Shown piece after piece: positions 34,529 to 41,680 of a stretch of 64,000 nucleotides of DNA. The translations under genes and the position numbers were made by a program. Origin of the DNA: VGBO01 sp964453335 (lineage in GTDB: Bacteria; Actinomycetota; Acidimicrobiia; Acidimicrobiales; CAIXPF01); assembly GCA_964453335.1 (NCBI GenBank), contig CAYVOK010000008.1:66958-130957 (forward strand), given 5' to 3'. The number at the start of each line of letters is the position of its first letter. Position 1 is the stretch's first letter. A model generated the notes under the pieces. It had not been told where the DNA came from. It made no database searches and saw only the letters and a list, made by a program, of their open reading frames with translations.

Positions 34529-35623
34529 TTAATTATTGTCTAAGAATAAATCAATTAGAGGTGTTGTATCGTCAGCGTTTACACACCATTGTAGCACCTT
34601 AATGCCGATCTCTAAGTCAAGAACTGTGTTCTGGCTTACCTCGTCTGACATTTTTGCTAAGGTATCTCGTTCAGCAGATAAAGAAGCAATTGCTTCCAAC
34701 AGCTGTGATTCTTTCTTTGTGCCTGTTTGTGCCAGTGTAGACTTAGTCGGGGAGTTACTTCTTGGAGCCCTGTGCTGCGCCTTAATCCCTGCGTTGCCTT
34801 CTTTCTTTGCTTCTTCTTCTTTTTTGTTGATAAGTTCCTTAACAACAGTGGAACTGGCGCCATTAACTGCTTCTGTCAGAACTTCTGCTCTTACTGCTTC
34901 ATCCTTTACATTGCTTAGAAGCTTACCAACAGTAATGGATATTTGATTTTTATCCAATGCTTGAATTACGTCAGGCACTTCTTCAGCTTTACTTAACAGA
35001 CTGAGTCTACTTTTAATGGTGTTAACCGCATAACCAGTTTGTGATGCTACGTATTCGAGACTCATGCCAGAGTCCATAAGAGATTTTACGTGATGCGCCA
35101 TTTCAATGTGGCTCCAGTTAAGACGCTGAGTATTACGTACCAACGCATCTGTGCCTAATTGCAGTGTTACTTCATTTTCCACATAGGCTCTTACCTCGTC
35201 TATCTCTTGTTGTGTAGCCGATGAGTTTAATGCTACCCATTCTCCAACTGTTTCTTCAATAAGTGACATTCTATTTGGCCTTGCTTCAACTCTAAGTTTT
35301 AGAAGACTCTTACCTGTGTTGGTAGAAAACACATTATTGGCTAAAAGTTTTCCCACAGCGAAACACCTTCTGTTACCCTCAAGCACTCTGTACTTACCGT
35401 CAGGGGAATCTGGCTCCATAACTATAGGAGACTCCAATAGTCCTCTCTCCTTAATAGAGGCCATAAGGTTGTCGATTTCGTCTTGAGAGCCATAAAACTC
35501 TCTGCCTTGTAATATATCAGCATTACTAGGGGCCTTAAATTCTAGTTTATCAAAGTCTAGTAATAAATACTTTTTCCTTGAATCTGAGATGTCTACTACT
35601 ATTCCAAAGTTATTCTTTTCCAT
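34529..35623 (-). CDS. ParB-like N-domain protein
   Basis: A 364-residue protein. The ATG at 35623 has GAGG five bases upstream, while a longer frame from 35710 lies inside the upstream gene. The N-terminal ParB/Sulfiredoxin-type domain shows IDNLMASIKERGLLESPIV and RVLEGNRRCFAVGKLL, a nucleotide-binding fold. A helix-turn-helix region follows (MSLEYVASQTGYAVNTIKSR). The C-terminus has a Lys/Glu-rich stretch and helices. Such proteins act in DNA partition, as CTP switches, or as regulators and nucleases in phages. No partner ParA is visible here. Confidence 0.75.
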   Translation of the reverse strand: MEKNNFGIVVDISDSRKKYLLLDFDKLEFKAPSNADILQGREFYGSQDEIDNLMASIKERGLLESPIVMEPDSPDGKYRVLEGNRRCFAVGKLLANNVFSTNTGKSLLKLRVEARPNRMSLIEETVGEWVALNSSATQQEIDEVRAYVENEVTLQLGTDALVRNTQRLNWSHIEMAHHVKSLMDSGMSLEYVASQTGYAVNTIKSRLSLLSKAEEVPDVIQALDKNQISITVGKLLSNVKDEAVRAEVLTEAVNGASSTVVKELINKKEEEAKKEGNAGIKAQHRAPRSNSPTKSTLAQTGTKKESQLLEAIASLSAERDTLAKMSDEVSQNTVLDLEIGIKVLQWCVNADDTTPLIDLFLDNN

Positions 35624-36383
35624 AACTACCTCGGCAATCTTTAAAGAAGCTACACCATGTTGAGGTGCAACTCCATGAGTCTGGTTTGCATCTAGGGAAG
35701 TTGCCAGCACTTATGTTAGTGGCGACTTCACCTATTAGATCTGTGTAATACTGAAGTTCTCCTTTTGAGAACTCATACCTAACTTGCGTTAGTTTAGGGG
35801 TCTTTGTCTTTACCACTGAATCGAACCTAACACAAGGATTTTTTTCTACTATACTATACATAGCTAGCTGCACGCTATTAGCGGCATCTGTAATTGTTTT
35901 GGTTTTATCTACTACTTTTAGATCGCATACCTCAGGCTTACCTGAGCTGTAGTCTATGTAGTCAATAAAACCCATTACAGGCACATCACCAATAACGTCT
36001 TCAAACTTCTTCTCAGAAGATGAAGGCAGTATTGTGCTAGCTAATTCCTTATACCACGTATTGTACAGTTTTTGCGCGTAGTCTATTGTAGCTTCAGGAG
36101 TTTGGCCTTCTAGATCTACTTCAGGGTTATTAGTAATAGCCGTTATATCAGCAGTAGTAAGAGATAATATATCTGTGTAATTCTGAGGTTCTCCGTTTGA
36201 CTCTAGCATTGCTTTTAGATGGTTTTCTACGTATTTGTGGACTCCGCTACCGATACACATATTGTAGTTTGATTTCTTAGGTACAACTATACCTTTAACG
36301 TACTCCAATTCGTATTGTCTTGGGCAAGTTAAGTACTTGTTTATTTGGCTCGCTGATAGAAATTGCTTTGGTAAATTATACAT
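35610..36383 (-). CDS. Second Cas4/RecB-like PD-(D/E)XK nuclease
   Basis: A 257-residue nuclease with AAAGGAG upstream of the ATG at 36383. Motifs are LTCPRQYELEYVKG, SGVHKYVENHL, MGFIDYID, VCDLKVVDK (D-x-K) and QLAMYSIV (Q-x3-Y). A single N-terminal Cys and a C-terminal SCTSTWCSFFKDC again suggest a 4Fe-4S cluster. It differs clearly from the nuclease at 31331, so it is a second family member rather than a recent copy. It lies just after the SF2 helicase and may form a helicase-nuclease unit with it for recombination. Confidence 0.82.
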   Translation of the reverse strand: MYNLPKQFLSASQINKYLTCPRQYELEYVKGIVVPKKSNYNMCIGSGVHKYVENHLKAMLESNGEPQNYTDILSLTTADITAITNNPEVDLEGQTPEATIDYAQKLYNTWYKELASTILPSSSEKKFEDVIGDVPVMGFIDYIDYSSGKPEVCDLKVVDKTKTITDAANSVQLAMYSIVEKNPCVRFDSVVKTKTPKLTQVRYEFSKGELQYYTDLIGEVATNISAGNFPRCKPDSWSCTSTWCSFFKDCRGSYGKE

Positions 36384-36384
36384 T

Positions 36385-38232
36385 TTAAATCTCCTTTAGT
36401 GGGATAGTAGTTTTTTCGGCTTCTTTTGGCAATATACACCCATCGTCGAAGGGTTTTACACCAGTGGCTAAGCATGATACTGCATTTTTACAGGTAATAC
36501 AATTAGGCCGGGTAGACATTAAGTTACTTACATCTACTTTGTTTCTCAGAAGTTCTACAGTAGAAGCTGTTAAGCTATCTTTTATGGCCACAACTTGTAT
36601 AAGTAGTTTAGAAAATCCTTTAGCTCGTATACCATAATTTCTATCGTTACTCTGTAACCAATGATCTAAACTAAAACTTAGCTCAGCGTAGACCATTATT
36701 GGCGCCTTAAAAGTAACTCCTATACCCATACTTATTTGAGCTAGCATTATACAGCTCTTTTCATAGGAGTTAAACTCTGCCTCTACTTCTTGGGGTGCCT
36801 CAGTAGTATGATCGTATCTGAATACTTTACCTAATTTTGATAGCTCTACGTATAATGAGTCTAAAGTCTCGTGGTATCTAGCCCACACAATTACTTTGTT
36901 ATCATCTGCGATATGAGCTTCAACAAGGTCACTAACAGAATCTATAAGAGTTGTGTCCCCTATTTTAATGGTATCTCTACCTGGATCTTCTTGTTCTACA
37001 CTGCAGCTACTAGTGTATGGCTGTATATTACTAGCTACACAGGTATTAAGGTTAGGGCACATATCGCAGATTCCCTTTACTTTGCGTGATCTGTAGACAA
37101 ATCCGCTACTTATCTGTGAAGCCTTTGTCATAGCTGTGACAGCGTTTTCTGCAGCCGGCAGCGTTACACCATTTATACTTATATCTTTGTAATTTATTAC
37201 ATCGTTATAATAATCTCTTAGCGTATCAGACGGATCTATTTCTATTATTTGAAGTGTTCTATCAGGTAGGTCTAGGCATTCTTCAGCTCTTTTACGCATA
37301 CTTAATTTAGAGACTAGTGTATTTAACTTATCTAAGTTTTGTACTCCTACTACTATGTTGCTAGTTTTAGAAGCGAATCTAAGATATGTCTTCCTAAATT
37401 GGTACATATCTGGTGCTGCAAACGTACCTAGAAACCTAAGTTGCCCCCATAAGTGCATTGGATTTCCTAAGCTAGGTGTTCCACTTAGTATTAGTCTTCT
37501 CCAGGGGGCGTTATTTCCTTGGCAAAGTCTAAGTATTGCTTTAGTTCTTTGGGAGTCAGGTGTTCTAAGCTGGTGACTCTCATCGCATATTATTAGGTCA
37601 AACTTTAGATTAATAAGTGTTTCTATACTAGATTTGGCAGAATCGTAGGTTAAAACTATGCCGCAATTACTTGCGTATCCATCTAGTATACTCTTTTCTC
37701 GCTGTTTTTTAGCCGCAGATTTAATAGGCAGTATTGTGACTGAGTTACCAGAGTTTATTTCCATTTCTTTTTTCCAAGTAAATAGATTAACTCGCATAGC
37801 TAGTACTAGAACCTTTAGATTTGGGTTCTTATTTTTTAAATATAGTATATAGTCACAGCCTATTTTTGTCTTGCCTAACCCTGGGTCTAGGAATAGTCCA
37901 AATCTAGGACTATGTATTACGTTGGCTAAGGCTTCTACTTGATGGTCATACGGTTTTAAAATAGGCGTATATCCATCTAAATCTCTAGAGTCTATTTTAT
38001 TCTTAGTTTCTAGCATGTCTGTAGTTAAGTCAGTTAGGGCCTTATCATCTGTAAATTTTAGTAGGTTTGTCTGTATCGCGTATGAGGAATCTAACCCTTG
38101 CGGATACATCGCAGGTACGTAGAGAGCATTGTCCTTGAACATTGCTCCAGGTATTTTTTTAGTATATTGTAATTTGTCAGCTGTGATATCAGTTATCTTT
38201 ACAGCTTTACCTTTAATAAGTTGAAGTTTCAT
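36385..38232 (-). CDS. SF2 (SNF2-like) helicase with two cysteine clusters
   Basis: A 615-residue DNA-dependent ATPase. Motif I is LDPGLGKTKIG (115-125), motif II is ICDESHQLRT (216-225), motif III is ILSGTPSLGNP, and the C-terminal RecA-like lobe includes VIVWARYHETLDSL and GIGVTFKAP. Unusual additions are two cysteine groups: CDMCPNLNTC near residue 387 and CITCKNAVSC near 577, each with a further Cys downstream. AGGAG precedes the ATG. It is probably used in replication fork repair or recombination, together with the nuclease encoded next to it. Confidence 0.85.
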   Translation of the reverse strand: MKLQLIKGKAVKITDITADKLQYTKKIPGAMFKDNALYVPAMYPQGLDSSYAIQTNLLKFTDDKALTDLTTDMLETKNKIDSRDLDGYTPILKPYDHQVEALANVIHSPRFGLFLDPGLGKTKIGCDYILYLKNKNPNLKVLVLAMRVNLFTWKKEMEINSGNSVTILPIKSAAKKQREKSILDGYASNCGIVLTYDSAKSSIETLINLKFDLIICDESHQLRTPDSQRTKAILRLCQGNNAPWRRLILSGTPSLGNPMHLWGQLRFLGTFAAPDMYQFRKTYLRFASKTSNIVVGVQNLDKLNTLVSKLSMRKRAEECLDLPDRTLQIIEIDPSDTLRDYYNDVINYKDISINGVTLPAAENAVTAMTKASQISSGFVYRSRKVKGICDMCPNLNTCVASNIQPYTSSCSVEQEDPGRDTIKIGDTTLIDSVSDLVEAHIADDNKVIVWARYHETLDSLYVELSKLGKVFRYDHTTEAPQEVEAEFNSYEKSCIMLAQISMGIGVTFKAPIMVYAELSFSLDHWLQSNDRNYGIRAKGFSKLLIQVVAIKDSLTASTVELLRNKVDVSNLMSTRPNCITCKNAVSCLATGVKPFDDGCILPKEAEKTTIPLKEI

Positions 38233-38310
38233 GATATACTCCTGGCTAGGTATAGTTTGTAGCCATACACTTATAACACATAACTAACATATTTTGGATT
38301 TGGAGATTAT

Positions 38311-40065
38311 ATGAGCTCTCTGGGATTTACAGATGTAACTGATTCTAACGGACTAGGTATAGGTAACTATTCTGACCCTATGAGATTGTGGGTTCACTCA
38401 TTCTCCCCTAGGGATTTAAAACAGCTTTTTAGATGGACAGAGTATTTGTATTATAACTCTGCTCAGATATACGCCGGTGTTAAAAAATTTGCTGAATACC
38501 CAATAACCGAGATTAATTACTTGAGCGACAGCGATAAGCTAGTAGCGGCTAATAAACGATTACTTGAAGATATATTAGGTATAAAACGAGCCCTTATACG
38601 TGCTAGCTTGGATCTACAGGTATACGGTAACTCTTTTACATCAATACATTTCCCTTTTAGAAGATACTTAAAGTGCGGTTCTTGCGGAGCTGAGGAGCAT
38701 GTTTCATCCTGTGAATATAAGTATAAGCCAACTAGTGCCGAGTTTAATCTAACATGCAGCTCTTGTAAAATAACTGGAAAGGCAGAAGTAAAAGACAAAA
38801 AAATTCTAGAGCCAGAACTAATAAATATTATACGGTGGGATCCAAAGCTAATAGACATTTCTGCTAATACCATGACTGGCGATAATGAGTACTATTTTTC
38901 TGTTCCTTCAGATATGAAATCAGCCATATTTAATGGTGATAGGCATATGATAGAAACTACTCCATTTAATATGCTGGAAACAATAGCAGAGGGTGAGTTA
39001 TTTAAGTTCAATAAAACAGAAATATTTCACATGAAGTCTGACTCTCCATCTGGCTTAGAAAGCGGCTGGGGATATCCTAGTTTAACTGCAGCTATACATT
39101 TATTCTACCACGCCAGTGTTCTTAGAAAAGCTAATGAATCAATAGCGCTGGAAAGAATAGTACCGCTTAGAGTTATGCACCCGCAGGCAATATCAGGGTC
39201 AGGAGATCCTATAATGAATTTATCGATGAGTAAGTTTATGGGAGAAGTAGAGGAGAATATTAAGAGATGGAGAAGAGACCCAAATCACATTATGTTTAGC
39301 CCAGTCTCTATAGGAGTTACCCAAGTAGGCGGTGAAGGCAGGGGGCTTTTGGTTACTAATGAGATATCACAAGCAGAAGACAATATAATCGCAAGTATGG
39401 GTATACCTAAAGAATTTATCTACGGGGGTCTTAGTTTCGCCGGGTCTAGTGTTACTCTTAGAATGCTTGAGAATCAATTAGAGCCAAGTACCTTTCAGTT
39501 AAACCAATTACTGAAATGGATCTCTGATAAATGCTCTTTGTTTCTTGGCTGGGAAAAAATAAAAGTAAAGCTCGGCGACTTTAGAATGATAGACGATATG
39601 GCACAAAGACAGATGGCTATGCAGCTGTGGCAGTCTGGAGTTATATCTAAGACTACATTGGCTGAGATGAATGGCATAGACATAAATGAGGAACGTGAGA
39701 AGATTAAAAATGAGCAGCTATCTGACGCAAGACACCAGAAGGCAATGCAGTTAGAAATGCAATCTCTAGAACAAGATATAGGTATGCAAGCTAAACAAAT
39801 GGCTTCACAGCAACAGCAACAACAGATGGGTGCTAATGGACTAACCTACGATCAGCAAGCAGTTATTGGACAAGCCGATGGCATAGCTCAGCAGTTTATG
39901 GGTATGGACTACGGTACCAGAAAATCTCAACTAGCTAGCTTGCAGGCAGAAGACTATGTTATGTACAGCGTAGTTATTCAGCGTTTAGAGCAACTGCAGC
40001 TAGACCAGAAAAACCAAGCAGTAGCTGCAGCCCAACAGCAACAACAACCACAAGGACAAATGTAG
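38311..40065 (+). CDS. Portal protein with inserted zinc ribbon
   Basis: A 584-residue protein with GGAG six bases before the ATG. The core resembles phage portals: DPMRLWVHSFSPRDLKQLFR at the start, a membrane-free alpha/beta body with KTEIFHMKSDSPSGLESGWG, the wing/stem segment IASMGIPKEFIYGGLSFAGS and a long Gln-rich helical tail (MASQQQQQQMGANG). The portal forms the ring through which the terminase pumps DNA. A zinc ribbon (CGSCGAEEHVSSC ... CSSC) is inserted at about residues 128-160, which is unusual. No capsid or protease gene follows in this window. Confidence 0.8.
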   Translation: MSSLGFTDVTDSNGLGIGNYSDPMRLWVHSFSPRDLKQLFRWTEYLYYNSAQIYAGVKKFAEYPITEINYLSDSDKLVAANKRLLEDILGIKRALIRASLDLQVYGNSFTSIHFPFRRYLKCGSCGAEEHVSSCEYKYKPTSAEFNLTCSSCKITGKAEVKDKKILEPELINIIRWDPKLIDISANTMTGDNEYYFSVPSDMKSAIFNGDRHMIETTPFNMLETIAEGELFKFNKTEIFHMKSDSPSGLESGWGYPSLTAAIHLFYHASVLRKANESIALERIVPLRVMHPQAISGSGDPIMNLSMSKFMGEVEENIKRWRRDPNHIMFSPVSIGVTQVGGEGRGLLVTNEISQAEDNIIASMGIPKEFIYGGLSFAGSSVTLRMLENQLEPSTFQLNQLLKWISDKCSLFLGWEKIKVKLGDFRMIDDMAQRQMAMQLWQSGVISKTTLAEMNGIDINEEREKIKNEQLSDARHQKAMQLEMQSLEQDIGMQAKQMASQQQQQQMGANGLTYDQQAVIGQADGIAQQFMGMDYGTRKSQLASLQAEDYVMYSVVIQRLEQLQLDQKNQAVAAAQQQQQPQGQM

Positions 40066-40066
40066 A

Positions 40067-40453
40067 ATGGCAGATCAGCAACAATCATCAGACTTTATCA
40101 CCAAGCTATCACAGGCTCAAAGTAATCCACTTGATTTTATAGTCAACCCATTTCCAGAAATACCAGACCCACCCCCTGGTTGGAATCCAGAAGCTAACCC
40201 AATACGCACCGATAGTGTATCTCCACCTCCGCCAGAGTACGCTAAGTTAAACAAGAGTGCTTCTAAAGAAGCGTATATTCCATACGCTAGAGTTTTCTTA
40301 GTTACTGAAGATGGGAACCCAGAGTATGAAACTGTTCTACGTAGGGGAGCTTCTGGAGACGTACTAATAGCTAAAAAAGAAGTTGCTGATATAAAGGGTA
40401 GTGTAGCATTTAAGGTTTATCTAGAATGGCTAGAAGTTATACCTAATAGCTAA
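40067..40453 (+). CDS. Small protein of unknown function after the portal
   Basis: A 128-residue protein starting one base after the portal stop. It has a proline-rich N-terminal third (FPEIPDPPPGWNPEANP, SPPPPEYAKL) and a compact beta-rich end with YARVFLVTEDGNPEYETVL and VAFKVYLEWLEVIP. No family recognised. Its position suggests a head or portal-associated protein. Confidence 0.5.
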   Translation: MADQQQSSDFITKLSQAQSNPLDFIVNPFPEIPDPPPGWNPEANPIRTDSVSPPPPEYAKLNKSASKEAYIPYARVFLVTEDGNPEYETVLRRGASGDVLIAKKEVADIKGSVAFKVYLEWLEVIPNS

Positions 40454-40482
40454 AAAATAGATATGTGTATATCCATGTTCTT

Positions 40483-40497
40483 TACTGCTTAGGTTAC
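40483..40497 (-). promoter_or_regulatory. Degenerate copy of the 15-bp motif
   Basis: It matches TACTTTATAGGTTAC at 12 of 15 positions and, like the 41525 copy, is followed by TGTTGT. It lies just after the micro-ORFs, with no obvious gene to drive leftwards. It may mark a regulatory or termination site. Confidence 0.25.
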
Positions 40498-40507
40498 TGT
40501 TGTGACA

Positions 40508-40543
40508 TTAGTTAGAGAATGTCCAATCGAAATCAAAGTCCAT
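40508..40543 (-). CDS. Possible 11-residue micro-ORF
   Basis: MDFDFDWTFSN followed by TAA. The ATG overlaps the end of the 40-residue ORF in another frame and is preceded by AAGGA at a suitable distance. The peptide is acidic and aromatic. It may be a real small product or a chance frame. Confidence 0.3.
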   Translation of the reverse strand: MDFDFDWTFSN

Positions 40544-40655
40544 TTTTTTGTTCCTTTTTAGCAGTTTGTTTATTAGAATATGAAATTCCTAGGTTAAAGC
40601 CAATATAAAATGTGGTGGCTATAAGCACCAATTCAGATATTGTGTATACTAACAT
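40533..40655 (-). CDS. Small single-span membrane protein (40 aa)
   Basis: A 40-residue ORF with AAAAAGG before the ATG. Residues 3-24 (VYTISELVLIATTFYIGFNL) are hydrophobic, followed by a charged tail (NKQTAKKEQKNGL). The shape is that of small phage membrane proteins such as superinfection-exclusion or spanin-like peptides. It lies between the 271-residue gene and the portal group, where no other gene is seen. Confidence 0.5.
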   Translation of the reverse strand: MLVYTISELVLIATTFYIGFNLGISYSNKQTAKKEQKNGL

Positions 40656-40672
40656 ATGTACCTTTTTAAATA

Positions 40673-41488
40673 CTACTTGCTCTTCAGCAGTTGTTTGAAC
40701 TTATCTAGTTCAGCTGGTAGGTCAATACCTAATTGATCTTTTAGTGCGATTAGATGCTGGTGCATTGTAACCAATCCGCCTGTCTTATAGGACATTAGGA
40801 TAGCATACTTTGTACTGTCATCAGATACTTTTTTATCGGTAAAACGCATGACATCATCTGTGCTTGGTTCAACTTTTTCCTTGAGACTTTGTAGCTTCTT
40901 CTCAAGTTCGATGTCTGATTTCATGCTCTCAGGGATGTACTTGTGGATGTTACCCATCATGCCTTGCAGAATATCAGGAGTTTTGCCAGCTACGAGTTCA
41001 GCACATGCTAGGATAGTTTCAGCTGGTGTCAACCATAGGCTGTTTGTACCATTTTCGCATAGCTTAAATTCTACACATCTCCAAGTGTGAGCTACCCATA
41101 CAGTGGTTGTGAGCTTATCTTCTGATTCTAGGGTTTCAGCCAAATCGAGAGGGATGTATGCTTTACCAGCGGCTTGACGTGCTTTGTCGATGTCAGTCTT
41201 GATTTTCTTAACGCCATAAGAGCAATCTACTTCCACTGTAGACTCAAGTAGTGGACTCCAGATATACTGCATATGTAGAATTTGTTCGTCTCCAGATCCG
41301 CCTTTTACGAGGTTACGGTACACGCTCTTTGCTTTTTCAAAGTTGTCTTCTAGGTGCTTTGGAGTTGTGTGAAAACTTAAGCGTGTGCCTTCGTTTGTTA
41401 CTGTACCGACTGTAATTACGCAATTTGGGTTTCTTACCCAGTTTGGCTTTGCGAAAGCCTTTGTTTGTGTTGTCTGTGTCATTTTCAT
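40673..41488 (-). CDS. Unknown protein (271 aa) without AUA codons
   Basis: A 271-residue protein read from the ATG at 41488 with AAAGGAAAC upstream. Beta-rich N-terminal half (NPNCVITVGTVTNEGTRLSF, LESTVEVDCSYGV), then helical (TILACAELVAGKTPDI) with a Lys/Glu-rich C-terminus. All its isoleucines use AUC or AUU, whereas neighbouring genes use AUA heavily, which suggests strong expression or another origin. The shared 15-bp motif lies about 40 bp upstream with a -10-like TATAAA. The family is not recognised. Confidence 0.6.
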   Translation of the reverse strand: MKMTQTTQTKAFAKPNWVRNPNCVITVGTVTNEGTRLSFHTTPKHLEDNFEKAKSVYRNLVKGGSGDEQILHMQYIWSPLLESTVEVDCSYGVKKIKTDIDKARQAAGKAYIPLDLAETLESEDKLTTTVWVAHTWRCVEFKLCENGTNSLWLTPAETILACAELVAGKTPDILQGMMGNIHKYIPESMKSDIELEKKLQSLKEKVEPSTDDVMRFTDKKVSDDSTKYAILMSYKTGGLVTMHQHLIALKDQLGIDLPAELDKFKQLLKSK

Positions 41489-41524
41489 GTTTCCTTTTGT
41501 GATATGACTGTAGTGTTTTTTTGT

Positions 41525-41539
41525 TACTTTATAGGTTAC
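41525..41539 (-). promoter_or_regulatory. Copy of the repeated 15-bp motif, possible promoter
   Basis: Identical to 23847-23861. On the minus strand it gives TATAAA, with TTGTGC 16 bp upstream as a possible -35, and would start transcription about 33 bases before the 271-residue gene. A + role for the polymerase operon cannot be excluded. Confidence 0.5.
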
Positions 41540-41602
41540 TGTTGTTTACGCACAACTGCGACTTAATACCATACTGGTCTTAGGTAAATACTTATACCAC
41601 AA

Positions 41603-41615
41603 TTAAGTATCAAAT
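41603..41615 (+). promoter_or_regulatory. TTAAGTATCAAAT element upstream of the RNA polymerase operon
   Basis: This 13-mer is identical to 49565-49577, which lies upstream of the lysis genes. Both copies are 45-66 bp before the first start codon of a + operon. It may be a phage promoter or activator site. Confidence 0.4.
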
Positions 41616-41680
41616 TTGTGCATAATGTAGTACTATTAGACACACGCTAATACACAAAAATAACGAGTAGGATAAACACC

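Noticed and set aside
34657..34946. Frames antisense to the ParB-like gene (68-136 residues)
   Set aside because: They are low-complexity shadows of Lys/Glu-rich coding sequence without ribosome sites.
31331..36383. Cas4-like genes as evidence for a phage CRISPR system
   Set aside because: No repeat-spacer array and no other cas gene is seen in the window.
23847..41539. The repeated 15-mer as recombination or attachment sites
   Set aside because: No integrase is present, and both exact copies lie at likely promoter positions.
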